Shown here in pieces: positions 1 through 9,751 of a DNA stretch of 64,000 nt. Every line of letters begins with the position of its first letter. Position 1 is the stretch's first letter. The translations under genes and the position numbers were made by a program. The stretch covers positions 5,830,501-5,894,500 of the forward strand of contig OY987226.1 in NCBI GenBank assembly GCA_963920705.1. The letters are read 5' to 3'. Origin of the DNA: Odiellus spinosus. Its lineage: Eukaryota; Arthropoda; Arachnida; Opiliones; Phalangiidae. A model generated the notes under the pieces. It saw only the letters and a program-made list of their open reading frames with translations. It did no database searches and had not been told where the DNA came from.

Positions 1-111
1 GAAGTAGGACCCCTCCGATCTCGTAAAATTGGGAATTTTACCCATACAGAGAGGAGCGCTATATCGAACATTAGAGTAGTAGACTTCAAAGGAGGGTTTC
101 ATCTACTTCTG
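1..111 (+). mobile_element. Family A MITE, right end only (cut by window start)
   Basis: The sequence matches the right third of the full-length family A copies, for example 4567-4677. It includes the inner arm ACCCATACAGAGA and the terminal arm ending in CTACTTCTG. The left part lies outside the window, so its target duplication cannot be tested. Confidence 0.85.
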
Positions 112-736
112 ATAAGCATGATATTTTGGAAAATACGATGTTTTCAGTAACTTATGGTATTGGTTTTCAGCTGGTCTAGACGCTAAAACAAAGAAATTAT
201 ACACAGTTACAACTTTGGAAAAGGTCTAAATACCCGTATAAAAACCGGTTCTCCAATGTTAATTTAAAACCATCTAATGTTGCGATGAATATATATTCTC
301 ACGTTTTAGGTTTAGATTATTTATTTACGGGCAGAAAGTATTATTTCGTGATAAACTGATCGTTTTTGCGCACGATACTTGGTGGTTATTTTTAAACAGC
401 TTATGAGTTTTATGTGTGAAACTTTTCGCGCGTTTATGGTAAGAAAATATCTTATGAATACTTTATATCAGTACTAAGAACCCAATAAGTTAGAAGTTTG
501 TGTGTCATGGTTTGTTAGTTATTTGTTTTTAGATATGTTGGGAACATTTGTCGATTCAATACCCTTGTGTTTAATATGCAAAATCATTAACCAATTCTAA
601 AATAGCGTTTATGGGTCTTTAACGTTTTCTGGTTAGTTAAAAGCACTTCTAATTAACACATTTGACTAAAGAATTTTAATTTTGAGCGTGACAGATGGGT
701 TTGATATCCAGTCACTGTTTCCAAAAACCTTATTCG
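112..736. other. AT-rich spacer, no gene seen
   Basis: No ORF, family repeat or structured element was recognised between the family A end and the first minisatellite. Confidence 0.5.
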
Positions 737-1890
737 ATTGCCATTTGGTTAGTTTATTTCATTGGCATTTGGTTAGTTTATTTCATTGGCATTTGGTTAG
801 TTTATTTCATTGGCATTTGGTTAGTTTATTTCATTGGCATTTGGTTAGTTTATTTCATTGACATTTGGTTAGTTTATTTGACATTTGGTTAGTTTATTTG
901 ACATTTGGTTAGTTTATTTGACATTTGGTTAGTTTATTTGACATTTGGTTAGTTTATTTGACATTTGGTTAGTTTATTTGATGGACATTTGGTTAGTTTA
1001 TTTGATGGACATTTGGTTAGTTTATTTGATGGACATTTGGTTAGTTTATTTGATGGACATTTGGTTAGTTTATTTGATGGACATTTGGTTAGTTTATTTG
1101 ATGGACATTTGGTTAGTTTATTTGATGGACATTTGGTTAGTTTATTTTGATGGACATTTGGTTAGTTTATTTTGATTGGCATTTGGTTAGTTTATTTTGA
1201 TTGGCATTTGGTTAGTTTATTTTGATTGGCATTTGGTTAGTTTCTTTTGATTGACATTTGGTTAGTTTCTTTTGATTGACATTTGGTTAGTTTCTTTTGA
1301 TTGGCATTTGGTTAGTTTCTTTTGATTGGCATTTGGTTAGTTTCTTTTGATTGGCATTTGGTTAGTTTCTTTTGATTGGCATTTGGTTAGTTTCTTTTGA
1401 TTGGCATTTGGTTAGTTTCTTTTGATTGGCATTTGGTTAGTTTCTTTTGATTGGCATTTGGTTAGTTTCTTTTGATTGGCATTTGGTTAGTTTCTTTTGA
1501 TTGGCATTTGGTTAGTTTCTTTTGATTGGCATTTGGTTAGTTTCTTTTGATTGGCATTTGGTTAGTTTCTTTTGATTGGCATTTGGTTAGTTTCTTTTGA
1601 TTGGCATTTGGTTAGTTTCTTTTGATTGGCATTTGGTTAGTTTCTTTTGATTGGCATTTGGTTAGTTTCTTTTGATTGGCATTTGGTTAGTTTCTTTTGA
1701 TTGGCATTTGGTTAGTTTCTTTTGATTGGCATTTGGTTAGTTTCTTTTGATTGGCATTTGGTTAGTTTCTTTTGATTGGCATTTGGTTAGTTTCTTTTGA
1801 TTGGCATTTGGTTAGTTTCTTTTGATTGGCATTTGGTTAGTTTCTTTTGATTGGCATTTGGTTAGTTTCTTTTGATTGGCATTTGGTTAC
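737..1890 (+). repeat. Minisatellite, core CATTTGGTTAGTTT, 20/24/25-bp units
   Basis: About 48 units share the core ATTTGGTTAGTTT but fall into ordered blocks. The first is 24-bp units beginning CATTGGC (to about 860). Next come 20-bp GACATTTGG units (860-980), 24-bp GATGGAC units (980-1150) and a few 25-bp GATTGGC units ending TTTATT. The last block is a long run of 25-bp units ending TTTCTTTT (about 1230-1888). The 24-bp blocks stay in frame (IWLVYFIG and IWLVYLMD), producing short repetitive ORFs; the 20- and 25-bp blocks break frame. The ORFs are therefore by-products of the satellite. Confidence 0.95.
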
Positions 1891-1936
1891 TATTTGGTAA
1901 CTAATTTTGAATATAAACCTTGAATTGTGAATTAAA

Positions 1937-2090
1937 TAGAGGTCGGGGATTGGACAACTTATTTCTTATTATTTTTTCTTTATTCATAATTTGAAATTAT
2001 CCGCAATCGAAATATTTAATTTAAGATTATTGATATAATTAACTGATTAACCAGATATTTGTGGATTATCTTGTCCAAACCCGAAATAGA
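1937..2090 (+). mobile_element. Family O foldback element, diverged copy
   Basis: It starts GGTCGGGGATTGGACAA and ends TTGTCCAAACCCGAAAT, the same inverted ends as the copy at 57836-58004. Both also contain a GATTAAC/ATATTTGTGGATTAT segment. The inner part is AT-rich with no ORF. Confidence 0.6.
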
Positions 2091-2604
2091 ATTAAATAGG
2101 CTTTTGCCTCTAACTTACAGAACAAAATTTGTTTCTCAAACTCCTCCTATGACTAAGAATAATATCTTTAGCATTTATAATTGCGTGCCCCCTTAATCTA
2201 AAGGTCTCCATTTAATGACCTTTTGTAAGTCGTTCATTTTACCCTCCCTGATCTCAACACCGTTTCACGATATTAGCTTCAGCAAGAGCGAAATATATTT
2301 TAAATATTTATAAACGTCACGTAGATACCTCTTCTCTCGTTCGATCCCGCGATTGCCTTTTTAAGAAGTTTTTAAAAAGCGTTCCCAAGATCATTACCAT
2401 ATATTTCCTATTTTAACATGGCACGCGCCTATTAAAGGGTTTCTGACATTATATCATAGCGAATTTCAAAATTGGCCAAGTAAATTTAGTTCAAACAATT
2501 AGTTCTTTTTTAATAACCGTGTAAAAACAAATTTGATAGTTAAAATTAAAATTAATACGATCTGTATTTAACTTTAAAATCAAAATCTCTGAGAAATTCG
2601 CATT
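2091..2604. other. AT-rich spacer
   Basis: No ORF was seen. Only faint precursors of the following 32-bp repeat (GAAATCG / AAATCTC) appear toward its right edge. Confidence 0.5.
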
Positions 2605-3345
2605 GAAATCATCAAATTTCGTAGAAATCGAAAAATCTCAAATGTAAATCTCATAGAAATCGAAAAATCTCAAATGTAAATCTCATAGAAATCTAAAAAT
2701 CTCATTGTAAATTTCATAGAAATCGAAAAATCTCATTGTAAATTTCATAGAAATAGAAAAATCTCGATGTTAATTTAAAAGAAATCGAAAAATCTCTATA
2801 GGAAATTTCATTGAAATCGAAAAATCTCTATAGGAAATTTCATTGAAATCGAAAAATCTCTATAGGAAATTTCATTGAAATCGAAAAATCTCTATAGGAA
2901 ATTTCATTGAAATCGAAAAATCTCTATAGGAAATTTCATTGAAATCGAAAAATCTCTATAGGAAATTTCATTGAAATCGAAAAATCTCTATAGGAAATTT
3001 CATTGAAATCGAAAAATCTCTATAGGAAATTTCATTGAAATCGAAAAATCTCTATAGGAAATTTCATTGAAATCGAAAAATCTCTATAGGAAATTTCATT
3101 GAAATCGAAAAATCTCTATAGGAAATTTCATTGAAATCGAAAAATCTCTATAGGAAATTTCATTGAAATCGAAAAATCTCTATAGGAAATTTCATTGAAA
3201 TCGAAAAATCTCTATAGGAAATTTCATTGAAATCGAAAAATCTCTATAGGAAATTTCATTGAAATCGAAAAATCTCTATGGTAAATTTCATTGAAATCGA
3301 AAAATCTCTATGGTAAATTTACATTGAAATCGCAAAATTTCCACA
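2605..3345 (+). repeat. 32-bp minisatellite (GAAATCGAAAAATCTC...)
   Basis: The unit is 32 bp and contains GAAATCGAAAAATCTC followed by TATAGGAAATTTCATT. About 16 central units (2785-3300) are nearly identical. Both edges decay: the left has TAAATCTCATA variants and the right has GGTAAATTT variants. Identical core with diverged edges is the usual sign of homogenisation by unequal exchange. No long ORF crosses it. Confidence 0.95.
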
Positions 3346-4333
3346 GGACATTTACTTTAAAATCTCAAAATCTGAAAGTTAACAGTGAAATCATAAATTT
3401 CCATCAGAAACCCATCCCTCTAGTTGTCTTAGTTATTTTTCGTTAGAGTTAGTGGACAAGATTATAGTTGCATCGACTGGCTTCCCCATTTTAGCAAATC
3501 ATCTTCAACCGTAGATTTTATTATATTAATAATTAATCCTTCTTACTAAAAAGAGTAAATTGCAAGAAACTCGCGCACCTTGGTGTCGTAAACCCTTTAA
3601 GCTTTTCGAAAAACACTTAGAGCTCGAACAGAACTTCCCTTTTTGGTTGCGGGGAGAGAAAACGGCGGGAGACGATCCAGGCAGTGTTTCGCGTGGTCAA
3701 TCGATGCACGCTCGACCAGTAATTAGGCTTAGCCTATTGGACAAAAGCATTATTATCAGGCCGCGCTGAGGGACGAATTACGAGATTCTGGCTATGTAGG
3801 GTCATCTGGTTTGGTTCCCGGCGAATAACTTACGAGCCTAGCCGCAATTCGCGGGGCTAAAAAGCTACAAACGTCTCTTGAATGCCTGTTGACCCGCGTG
3901 TTGCTTGACGAAAAAATAAAATAAAACACGCTTAGGGTTGGTTTTCCATTATTGCAACGTTTATAATATGGAAATTATCTCGTGTTGTTCCTTTTTAGAT
4001 CGGTTTTATTTTATTTTGTACACTCCTCGGGTGAATGTTTAAGCCAATGGGAAACTCGCTGGCTATTCTCGTGTTCAATATAAGTACCAGGATATTAATA
4101 AAAGTTAAATGCCGTATATTTATATACCGATAATTATGCAGTACTCTTTTTGATTTGATTTTAAAAACTTGCGTCAATATATATCAAGTATGCCAGGATG
4201 TGTTTAAAATATCTTTGCTCTAACTTTTTTAATAAGGGGAATAAGTTCATGGTATTATTAAAGTTAGGAGTTACAAATGGAATATGAATAGCATTATCCT
4301 AGACCTAGCCAGACTCGTGTAACGCGACCATGA
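3346..4333. other. Spacer with a GC-richer island at about 3555-3920
   Basis: The island is richer in GC than its surroundings and holds a 69-codon frame opening on TTG (3560-3769). That frame has no recognised domain and is probably incidental. No repeat family was seen here. The island could be regulatory or a lost exon; nothing in the sequence decides. Confidence 0.35.
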
Positions 4334-4684
4334 CTATTATCAGAAGCCGATGAAACCCTCCTTTGAAGTCTATTACTCCCTGGTCTTGTCTACCCCTCTC
4401 TGTATGGGTTAGTTTCAAAAAGCGCGATTCGTACGCCTCCTAACGGTAGATATTTTCGGAGCGGGAGTTCGTCGAGCGAATATCTCTAGCAGCCTCGGAG
4501 TTCGTCAAAAAACGTCGTCGTTTGTGGAGAGAGAGAATTTCCAATTTTCCGTGGACAGGGGGGTATGAAGTAGGACCCCTCCGATCTCGTAAAATTGGGA
4601 ATTTTACCCATACAGAGAGGAGCGCTAAATCGAACATTAGAGTAGTAGGCTTCGAAGGAGGGTTTCATCTACTTCTGCTATTAT
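4334..4684 (+). mobile_element. Family A MITE, full length, with 7-bp TSD
   Basis: The element (4341-4677, 337 bp) begins CAGAAGCCGATGAAACC and ends with its complement. CTATTAT is duplicated at 4334-4340 and 4678-4684. Inner arms TCTCTGTATGGGT and ACCCATACAGAGA extend the foldback. Short ORFs inside, including frames opening MKPSFE at either end, arise because the terminal repeat itself contains ATGAAACCC. There is no transposase, so it is non-autonomous. Confidence 0.95.
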
Positions 4685-5546
4685 TGCTTGGTCAGTTTGT
4701 TTCGAAAGATTTCAAAGAAGGCAATTAAAATATTTTTTTTTTTTACTATTGTGGTCATTTTTCTAAGGAATTTCCCAAAATGGTACTCAAATTCCATTTG
4801 TAGCTTTTGAAAACCCTATGCCAAACCTTAATTTAAAATATTTGTCGATTTTTTTTTAAACAAAACGAATTTAATTAACAGAAGTTTCGAAGAAGTAGTT
4901 TCTCCATAGCAGAAACCCTAATTGTCACAATGAATACTGTTATCAAGTCACAAGCATTCTTAATGTGAACAAAGCAGTATGGTTAAATGCTACTAATGCG
5001 AACTAGTCCAAATCGGAAGCCTCTATAAGTTCGGATATAAAAGATGTTTAATATCGATAAGAGTTTAATATCTAGGGTGACGGGCTAGAATAATAGTCCC
5101 ACGAGGGACACGTGACCGCCCGTAGGCCTATTACAAATCGCTTCTCCCTGTTTAAAGTGCCTAACTCTCCGCGCTATTCCCAAACGCTAGGTGGCGCGTT
5201 TTTGCGGCCTGGCGGTCCGTGTCACCGGACTAAAGAAGAGCTGACAGCCGCTTTTAGCCGATTAGGGACCTTTGGGACCACCCACGCTCGTCGTACCCTA
5301 TGACGCTATGTCACGTGGAGGGGAAGGGGGTAGAAGAGACGCTAGCAACGTGACCTTATGGAGCTGCCAGTTCGTGCCATTTGTATCTTTCGATGCCGAC
5401 ATCAGGGGCCTTCGCGAATCCCGATTCTTTTATAAATGTATATATTAAAAAAAGAAAATCCTTACTTTATTCATGGCGTCCGGATAGAGTTGCAAAGACG
5501 CGTAATGGTTTCGGTTAACGTAAAAAGTACCATGGATGAGCTTTCT
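4685..5546. other. Spacer with GC-richer island at 5090-5430
   Basis: The left part is AT-rich. The island contains three CACGTG or ACGTGAC-type motifs (about 5109, 5311 and 5350) and a 63-codon frame (5112-5303) with no recognised domain. It has no repeat-family match in the window. Candidate regulatory DNA; a diverged exon is possible. Confidence 0.35.
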
Positions 5547-5887
5547 TTAAAGGGAAGTTTTCAACCTAAAAACAAGTGATTTTTAAAGTAAAAAAATTAA
5601 AAACAAATAGACTAGAAATAACTTACCCGAAAAAGTTTTAGTTGGATTCATGGATATCACCTGATCTCCCCATATTAGGACTAGCGACCAATGACATTGA
5701 TCCATGGCCCTTATATGGGGAATGCAGGTTCTCCATTAATCCAGCTAAGCCTTTTTTCGGGTAAGTTTCAGTTTATTTCTAGTTAAAAACTTGTTTGTAA
5801 ATTTTTTTTACGGGTGAGTTAAGCCTATTTAAACTATAAGGAATCTATAAAACAATCACTGGTTGTTAGTTTGCATTCTACCTTTAA
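5547..5887 (+). mobile_element. Family C TTAA element, diverged full copy
   Basis: It is flanked by TTAA at 5547-5550 and 5884-5887. The left end AGGGAAGTTTTCAACC pairs with the right end, whose complement reads AGGTAGAATGCAAAC. Inside are the mirrored family C landmarks: ACTAGAAATAA...TTACCCG on the left and CGGGTAAG...TTTCTAGTT on the right, plus GGATTCATGGA facing CCAGCTAAGCC. The foldback is near full length and has no coding capacity. Confidence 0.85.
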
Positions 5888-6182
5888 GGATAAGAAATTT
5901 TTGTAACGGTTAAAAATTTATTTTGAAATAGGCCTAGTTTTTCCTTTTCCGGTTTGAAATTTAATGTATATAATAATGTGTTGTGAAATGATGAGTTTAA
6001 AGGGCAACCAACTTTAAAGGATTACATTTTGGGGTCTGTCAGTTCGTAATTTAACGATTTTAAAATATCGTATTTTTACCGTTGTAAATATAAGTTAGGA
6101 ATTATCTAACGTCATAAGGAAACGGCCAATCTAAAATAGAATATATTTACGAGTTGCCATCAAAACCAATTAGGTTTAATGA
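5888..6182. other. AT-rich spacer
   Basis: No gene or repeat family was recognised. Confidence 0.5.
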
Positions 6183-6513
6183 ATTATATCAAGAATCCAT
6201 TCAGGTTCCATAAGAATATGGGAGTATAGCTTTAGCCTCTGGTACCATCCTCCCAACCTTTGTAACAAAAGTTCGTCCGCAATTTTCGCAACATTAGCAC
6301 GCTTAGATCTTTTTTTGGTCGGCTCCATTTTTATTACCCAAAATATTATGTCAAGGTCGTTAGTGGCGCGGGTTAGTAATGTAATGTCAGGAGCGATTTA
6401 CTTGAAAAATCGATTCGAAGCAGACGAACTTTTTCTACAAAGTTTGGGAGGATGGTTATTGAATCGCTGCCCTCCCATATTCTTATGGAACCTGAATGGA
6501 TTCTTGATTATAT
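6183..6513 (+). mobile_element. Family K MITE, full length, with 7-bp TSD
   Basis: The element spans 6190-6506, starts CAAGAATCCATTCAGG and ends with the inverted copy CCTGAATGGATTCTTG. ATTATAT is duplicated at 6183-6189 and 6507-6513. Subterminal inverted pieces include CCATAAGAATATGGGAG and CTCCCATATTCTTATGG. The 71-codon frame at 6315-6530 runs through it and is incidental. The other copy is at 24833-25148. Confidence 0.95.
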
Positions 6514-6886
6514 TATATTCTCAATCATAGTAATTTTTCCTCAATCATAGTAATTTTTCCTATCTAAATTGAAATATATATATATATTAATTCATTTATT
6601 TTTGTAGTTTAAAAGAATACAAGCCATTATATTTGGAATTAAGGTTACTTGATGCAGCGCTTTCCGTAGAATTTGTCAATGATCCAATACACCACTCCAC
6701 TATACTTGAAATGTTGCCCATCGTATGTTAGTTATTCATTCATTCTACATTAAATATTTGGTATTATGACGTAATTTACACCTTCGCAAGATGCGCTATA
6801 GTGGGATCACGACCCACACACGCTTATAGCTATCCAACCTATAAGCGAAGCTTTTAGTCTTGTTTATAGCGAGAAACATTGGTCCC
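6514..6886. other. AT-rich spacer with a 20-bp doublet
   Basis: TCAATCATAGTAATTTTTCC occurs twice head to tail at about 6520-6560. Two short inverted repeats, GTGGG/CCCAC (6801-6817) and CGCTTATAG/CTATAAGCG (6821-6847), precede the coding-like remnant on the minus strand. No gene was seen. Confidence 0.45.
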
Positions 6887-7397
6887 TTATATTTTCACTA
6901 GCATAGACGGTGCGTATAATTGAGTTGTTCTCGAGGGCGGCCGTATTAAGTTTATCCGCGCTGGTTCGAAACTTAAGTCCGCTATCGGAATATATTTATC
7001 TCTAATAGACCCTTTTCTCTTTGCCGCGATGCGTTGATGGTTTGCGGGGGTGCTAATACTTGATTTAGGATCGAAGCTACAGTAATGTATAAAACTGTGG
7101 CGCATTGATTCGCCATGTTTAGCTCGCTTCTTGTCGTTACCAACTCCTCTTGAACGCGAGTATTTAAGCCATCTTCTTTTGGGACGAAGGTCCGGGTCGG
7201 ATTTCTAGAGGGGACTCCCCCAATTCTCTTTTGGTCGGGTTGTTGCGAATGTTGCCGAAGAGTTTTTCTCGTCTCATCTCTGGCCAGCCTGCAAAACACT
7301 CGTTGGTACATAAGAGTGCGCGATTGGAAGAGACAAGGCGATTTATCTCTTCGGAATCCCACTCTGGGATCGCTTGGTTGGCGTCAAACGCGAGCTT
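6887..7397 (-). pseudogene. Frameshifted coding-like remnant, family unknown
   Basis: Three minus-strand frames follow one another with protein-like composition. The first (7397-7167, 77 codons, no start codon) includes SEEINRLVSSNRALLC and GWPEMRREKLFGNIRNNP. The second is best at about 7200-6982 and includes LNTRVQEELVTTRSELNMA and ASILNQ. The third ends at 6887 with SFEPARINLIRPP. Together they look like one protein segment of about 165 residues broken by at least two frameshifts. The stretch is GC-richer than its flanks. I do not recognise the family. A decayed retroelement gag or host exon is possible. Calling it coding rests on composition and frame hand-over, not on a match. Confidence 0.4.
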
Positions 7398-7482
7398 TTA
7401 TGGTGTTACGTTTTATTTCCTATCGAATCTCTCCTATACCGTCATCATCTAGGTTAGGTTGTAATTTCAGTATGTATAAAGG

Positions 7483-7820
7483 CAGAAGCCGATGAAACCC
7501 TCCTTTGAAGTCTACTACTCTAATGTTCCATATAGCGCTCCTCTCTGTATGGGTAAAATTCACAATTTTACGAGATCGGAGGGGTCCTACTTCGTATCCC
7601 CCTGTCTACACAAAATTGGAAATTCTCTCTCTCCACAAACGACGACGTTTTTTGGAAGAACTCCAAGGTTGCTTGAGATATTCGCTCGACGAGCTCCCGC
7701 TCCGAAAACATCTACCGTTAGGAGGCGTACGGATCGCGCCTTTTGAGAATAACCCATACAGAGATAGGTAGACAAGACCCGGGAGTAATAGACTTCAAAG
7801 GAGGGTTTCATCGGCTTCTG
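7483..7820 (-). mobile_element. Family A MITE, full length
   Basis: It begins CAGAAGCCGATGAAACC and ends GGTTTCATCGGCTTCTG, 338 bp. Relative to the copy at 4341 the inner region is inverted. The flanks ATAAAGG and ATATAAT are only a weak target duplication. The frames at 7492-7746, 7505-7771 and 7587-7811 are internal to the MITE. Confidence 0.93.
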
Positions 7821-8298
7821 ATATAATGGAACTTAAGTTTGTACGCTCTGAATTTTCAAACTGACTCGGATTTTATTCTTTGTTATCTTCTTCTTTAGCT
7901 GTTAAACCGTTTTTTGAATTTTCCACTTACATTATATAGGCCAGGAGGTTTAAGATTTCATTTTTGCTCTTGCTCGTTTAAGGTCTAAATATTGAAGTGA
8001 TACTCTTGAGTGATAGCCAGTTATTTTTAATCGATTTGAACTGTTAAAGTATTCTTAACCGTATCACCAACGTTTTCGCACAATAATTAAAGTCGCTAAC
8101 TATACTCGCTAAGCCTAAATTCGTTTTGAAGCAATTTTAGACTAAAAATGCTCAAGCAAAGTGAGTAATGCCAATGAAATATGGTAAAAAAATACCTAAT
8201 AGGCCAAATTTTCGCTATCGTTAGCCGATAAAGATTAGAAATATGCTATTTTTTGGTAGGAGCTTATAGGCAATTTAGCGCTGACATCATGTATTACA
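7821..8298. other. AT-rich spacer
   Basis: No gene or repeat family was recognised. Confidence 0.5.
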
Positions 8299-8863
8299 TA
8301 AATGCAGGGGTCCCACCAGGTCCCTAAAATATCTAAAACCCCCTACTTTTTTTTGAGGTCCCTAAACCACCATAAAATCGTTATTTGGTCCCTAAATCAC
8401 CATATTTCTAGTACATTTGGTTAAAAGTACCGTCGTCCTATAATATTGAACCTGCATTGTATGCAAAGTCGAAAAACTAAGTCAGTGTGATATAATATCA
8501 CAAAAAATGTGATAAAATTAGTCAAATTTGTGATAAAAAAACCTCCTTTAAAGGAATGGTTCACCCATAAAGTTTTTTTGCCTCTAAGGATCAATAGCAC
8601 TCTTGGCAACAGAAATTTATAACTCAAAATTAATTTTTAATAATAATAATAATTTTATAGTTAAAAATAAATTTAGTATGGACGTGGCCCTTTTACCCCT
8701 AATTCTAAACTTCTCTGTCGTGCTTGGCCAGGCTAGCAATCTGATAGGCCAATAGAAATAACTTATAAACCAATGAAATGAGACTCCGAGGGGAGAGAGT
8801 CTGAGACAGTAAAGTCTAGAATCCTTCGTTTTTTAATCGGTGTTGTTTTAAAGAAAGTTCAAA

Positions 8864-9055
8864 ATGCCAAGTTGTATTATAAAAGAATGCAAAAATTTTA
8901 GTTCTCGGTTTGGACTAAGTTTTTATACGGTTCCTGATCATTTAAAGTACCCCGAACTCGCGTCAAAATGGCTAAAATATGCTAAAGAAACAGTGAAAGC
9001 CGCGTATTATACTAAGCCTTTGCCTACGAAGAAATTGGATTGCAGAGTTTGTCAG
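8864..9055 (+). CDS. THAP-domain exon of a transposon gene (probably degenerate)
   Basis: The 64 codons from the ATG at 8864 read as a THAP zinc-coordinating DNA-binding module. It begins MPSCIIKECKN, with Cys4 and Cys9 as the first metal pair. The SFYTVP segment (19-24) holds the conserved aromatic and proline, and Trp36 sits in ASKWLKYA. RVC (61-63) supplies the third Cys. Cys9 to Cys63 is 53 residues, within the THAP range. The expected histidine two residues after Cys63 reads Gln (CAA) if translation continues. A splice donor CAG|GTGCAA at 9055/9056 could instead end the exon there. The 161-codon frame continues to 9349, but the part after 9055 is the shadow of the opposite-strand ORF. 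The domain normally binds DNA at an element's own ends or at host promoters. Confidence 0.7.
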
Positions 9056-9225
9056 GTGCAATTTTCTTTCATCTGGTCTATGTCAATTAAATTTTCGATA
9101 CCGTCATTATTATTCCGCTCTTCCTGTAGTCTATCTCTAATTAAAAGTTCTTCTTCCGTGTACACTGGTTCAACTTCAAACGGATCTATTCGAGAGTCCG
9201 AATCGCCGACGGAGTTAGGCCTAGG
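9052..9225 (-). pseudogene. Acidic ORF facing the THAP exon in element T
   Basis: The 57 codons read PRPNSVGDSDSRIDPFEVEP, then VYTEEELLIRDRLQEERNNN, and end DIDQMKENCT before TGA (9054-9052). The composition is strongly acidic and protein-like. The ORF opens after a TAG with no start codon, and it stops exactly where the THAP exon ends. Further upstream on the same strand a short frame starts with ATG at 9346 and stops at 9254 (MVKLTTTRLNVKSTT...). A neighbouring frame then reads TNGTPTEGASNPGK before a GGTAAG donor-like site. I read this as the first part of a second transposon gene with frameshifts or a small intron and a deleted 3' half. The family is not recognised. Confidence 0.45.
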
Positions 9226-9751
9226 CTACGGCTTACCGGGGTTAGATGCTCCTTCAGTCGGCGTCCCGTTCGTTAGACTGGCGAGCACTGCCGTTATAAC
9301 CTGTCGTCGATTTAACGTTCAAGCGCGTAGTAGTCAACTTTACCATTGAGTAAAAGCTGAGCCAAGTTACTTTGGCCAATCAGATTATTGCCGAAATAAA
9401 AACCTTGAAGTGACGTATCGAATGCGCTCTTGCTTTACAGGAAAGCTTCATACGGGCGCCTATGTGCCCTCAATGTAATTTGTTTTAATTGTTTATTTAA
9501 AAATATACTTAATTTTAAATTTTTTTAACGCTTGAAAAATTGGTTTTGAGTTTAACTAAAGGGTTTGCAGCAAAAATATTTTAACACCGCACCATTCCTT
9601 TAAAAGTCATTATGTGAAAATTAAAAGTAGCATTTCTTCTTAAATTGGTTCCTATTTGCTCCCTATTTTAAAAATTTTGGTTCCTATTTCACCCTATTTC
9701 TAGCCTGAAAAATTCCCTATTTCCCTATTTTTGGTGGGAGTCCTGTAAATG

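Larger units (their letters stand above)
8548..9603 (+). mobile_element. Element T: TTAA-flanked transposon carrying a THAP exon
   Basis: It is bounded by TTAA at 8548-8551 and 9600-9603, with ends AGGAATGGT and ACCATTCCT. Just inside each end, in inverted orientation, is a similar block: GCAATCTGATAGGCCAATAG on the left (about 8737) and its counterpart GCAATAATCTGATTGGCC on the right (about 9393, minus strand). Each of these blocks precedes an ATG, one pointing right (8864) and one pointing left (9346). This suggests two convergent genes in the parent element, shortened here by internal deletion. TTAA targets plus a THAP domain suggest Kolobok-like or P-like ancestry; that is inference. Confidence 0.65.
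8299..9751 (+). mobile_element. Outer CAG...CTG (hAT-like) element with 6-bp TSD, host of element T
   Basis: The element (8305-9745) starts CAGGGGTCCCACCAGGTCCC and ends GGTGGGAGTCCTG. TAAATG is duplicated at 8299-8304 and 9746-9751. Its own sequence is an AT-rich left arm of about 240 bp and a right arm of about 140 bp containing repeated TTCCCTATTT. The middle is occupied by TTAA element T. CAGGG termini are common in hAT elements, but a 6-bp duplication is shorter than the usual 8, so the superfamily is inferred. Confidence 0.7.

Noticed and set aside
695-1175. IWLVY-repeat ORFs as a membrane protein
   Set aside because: They arise from the 24-bp satellite blocks and end where the unit length changes to 20 or 25 bp.
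5112-5303. 63-codon ORF in a GC-richer island
   Set aside because: No recognisable domain, and the higher GC alone makes a stop-free frame of this length likely.
9056-9349. C-terminal part of the 161-codon THAP frame as protein
   Set aside because: Its Ser/Leu/Phe-rich reading is the antisense shadow of the acidic ORF on the minus strand.
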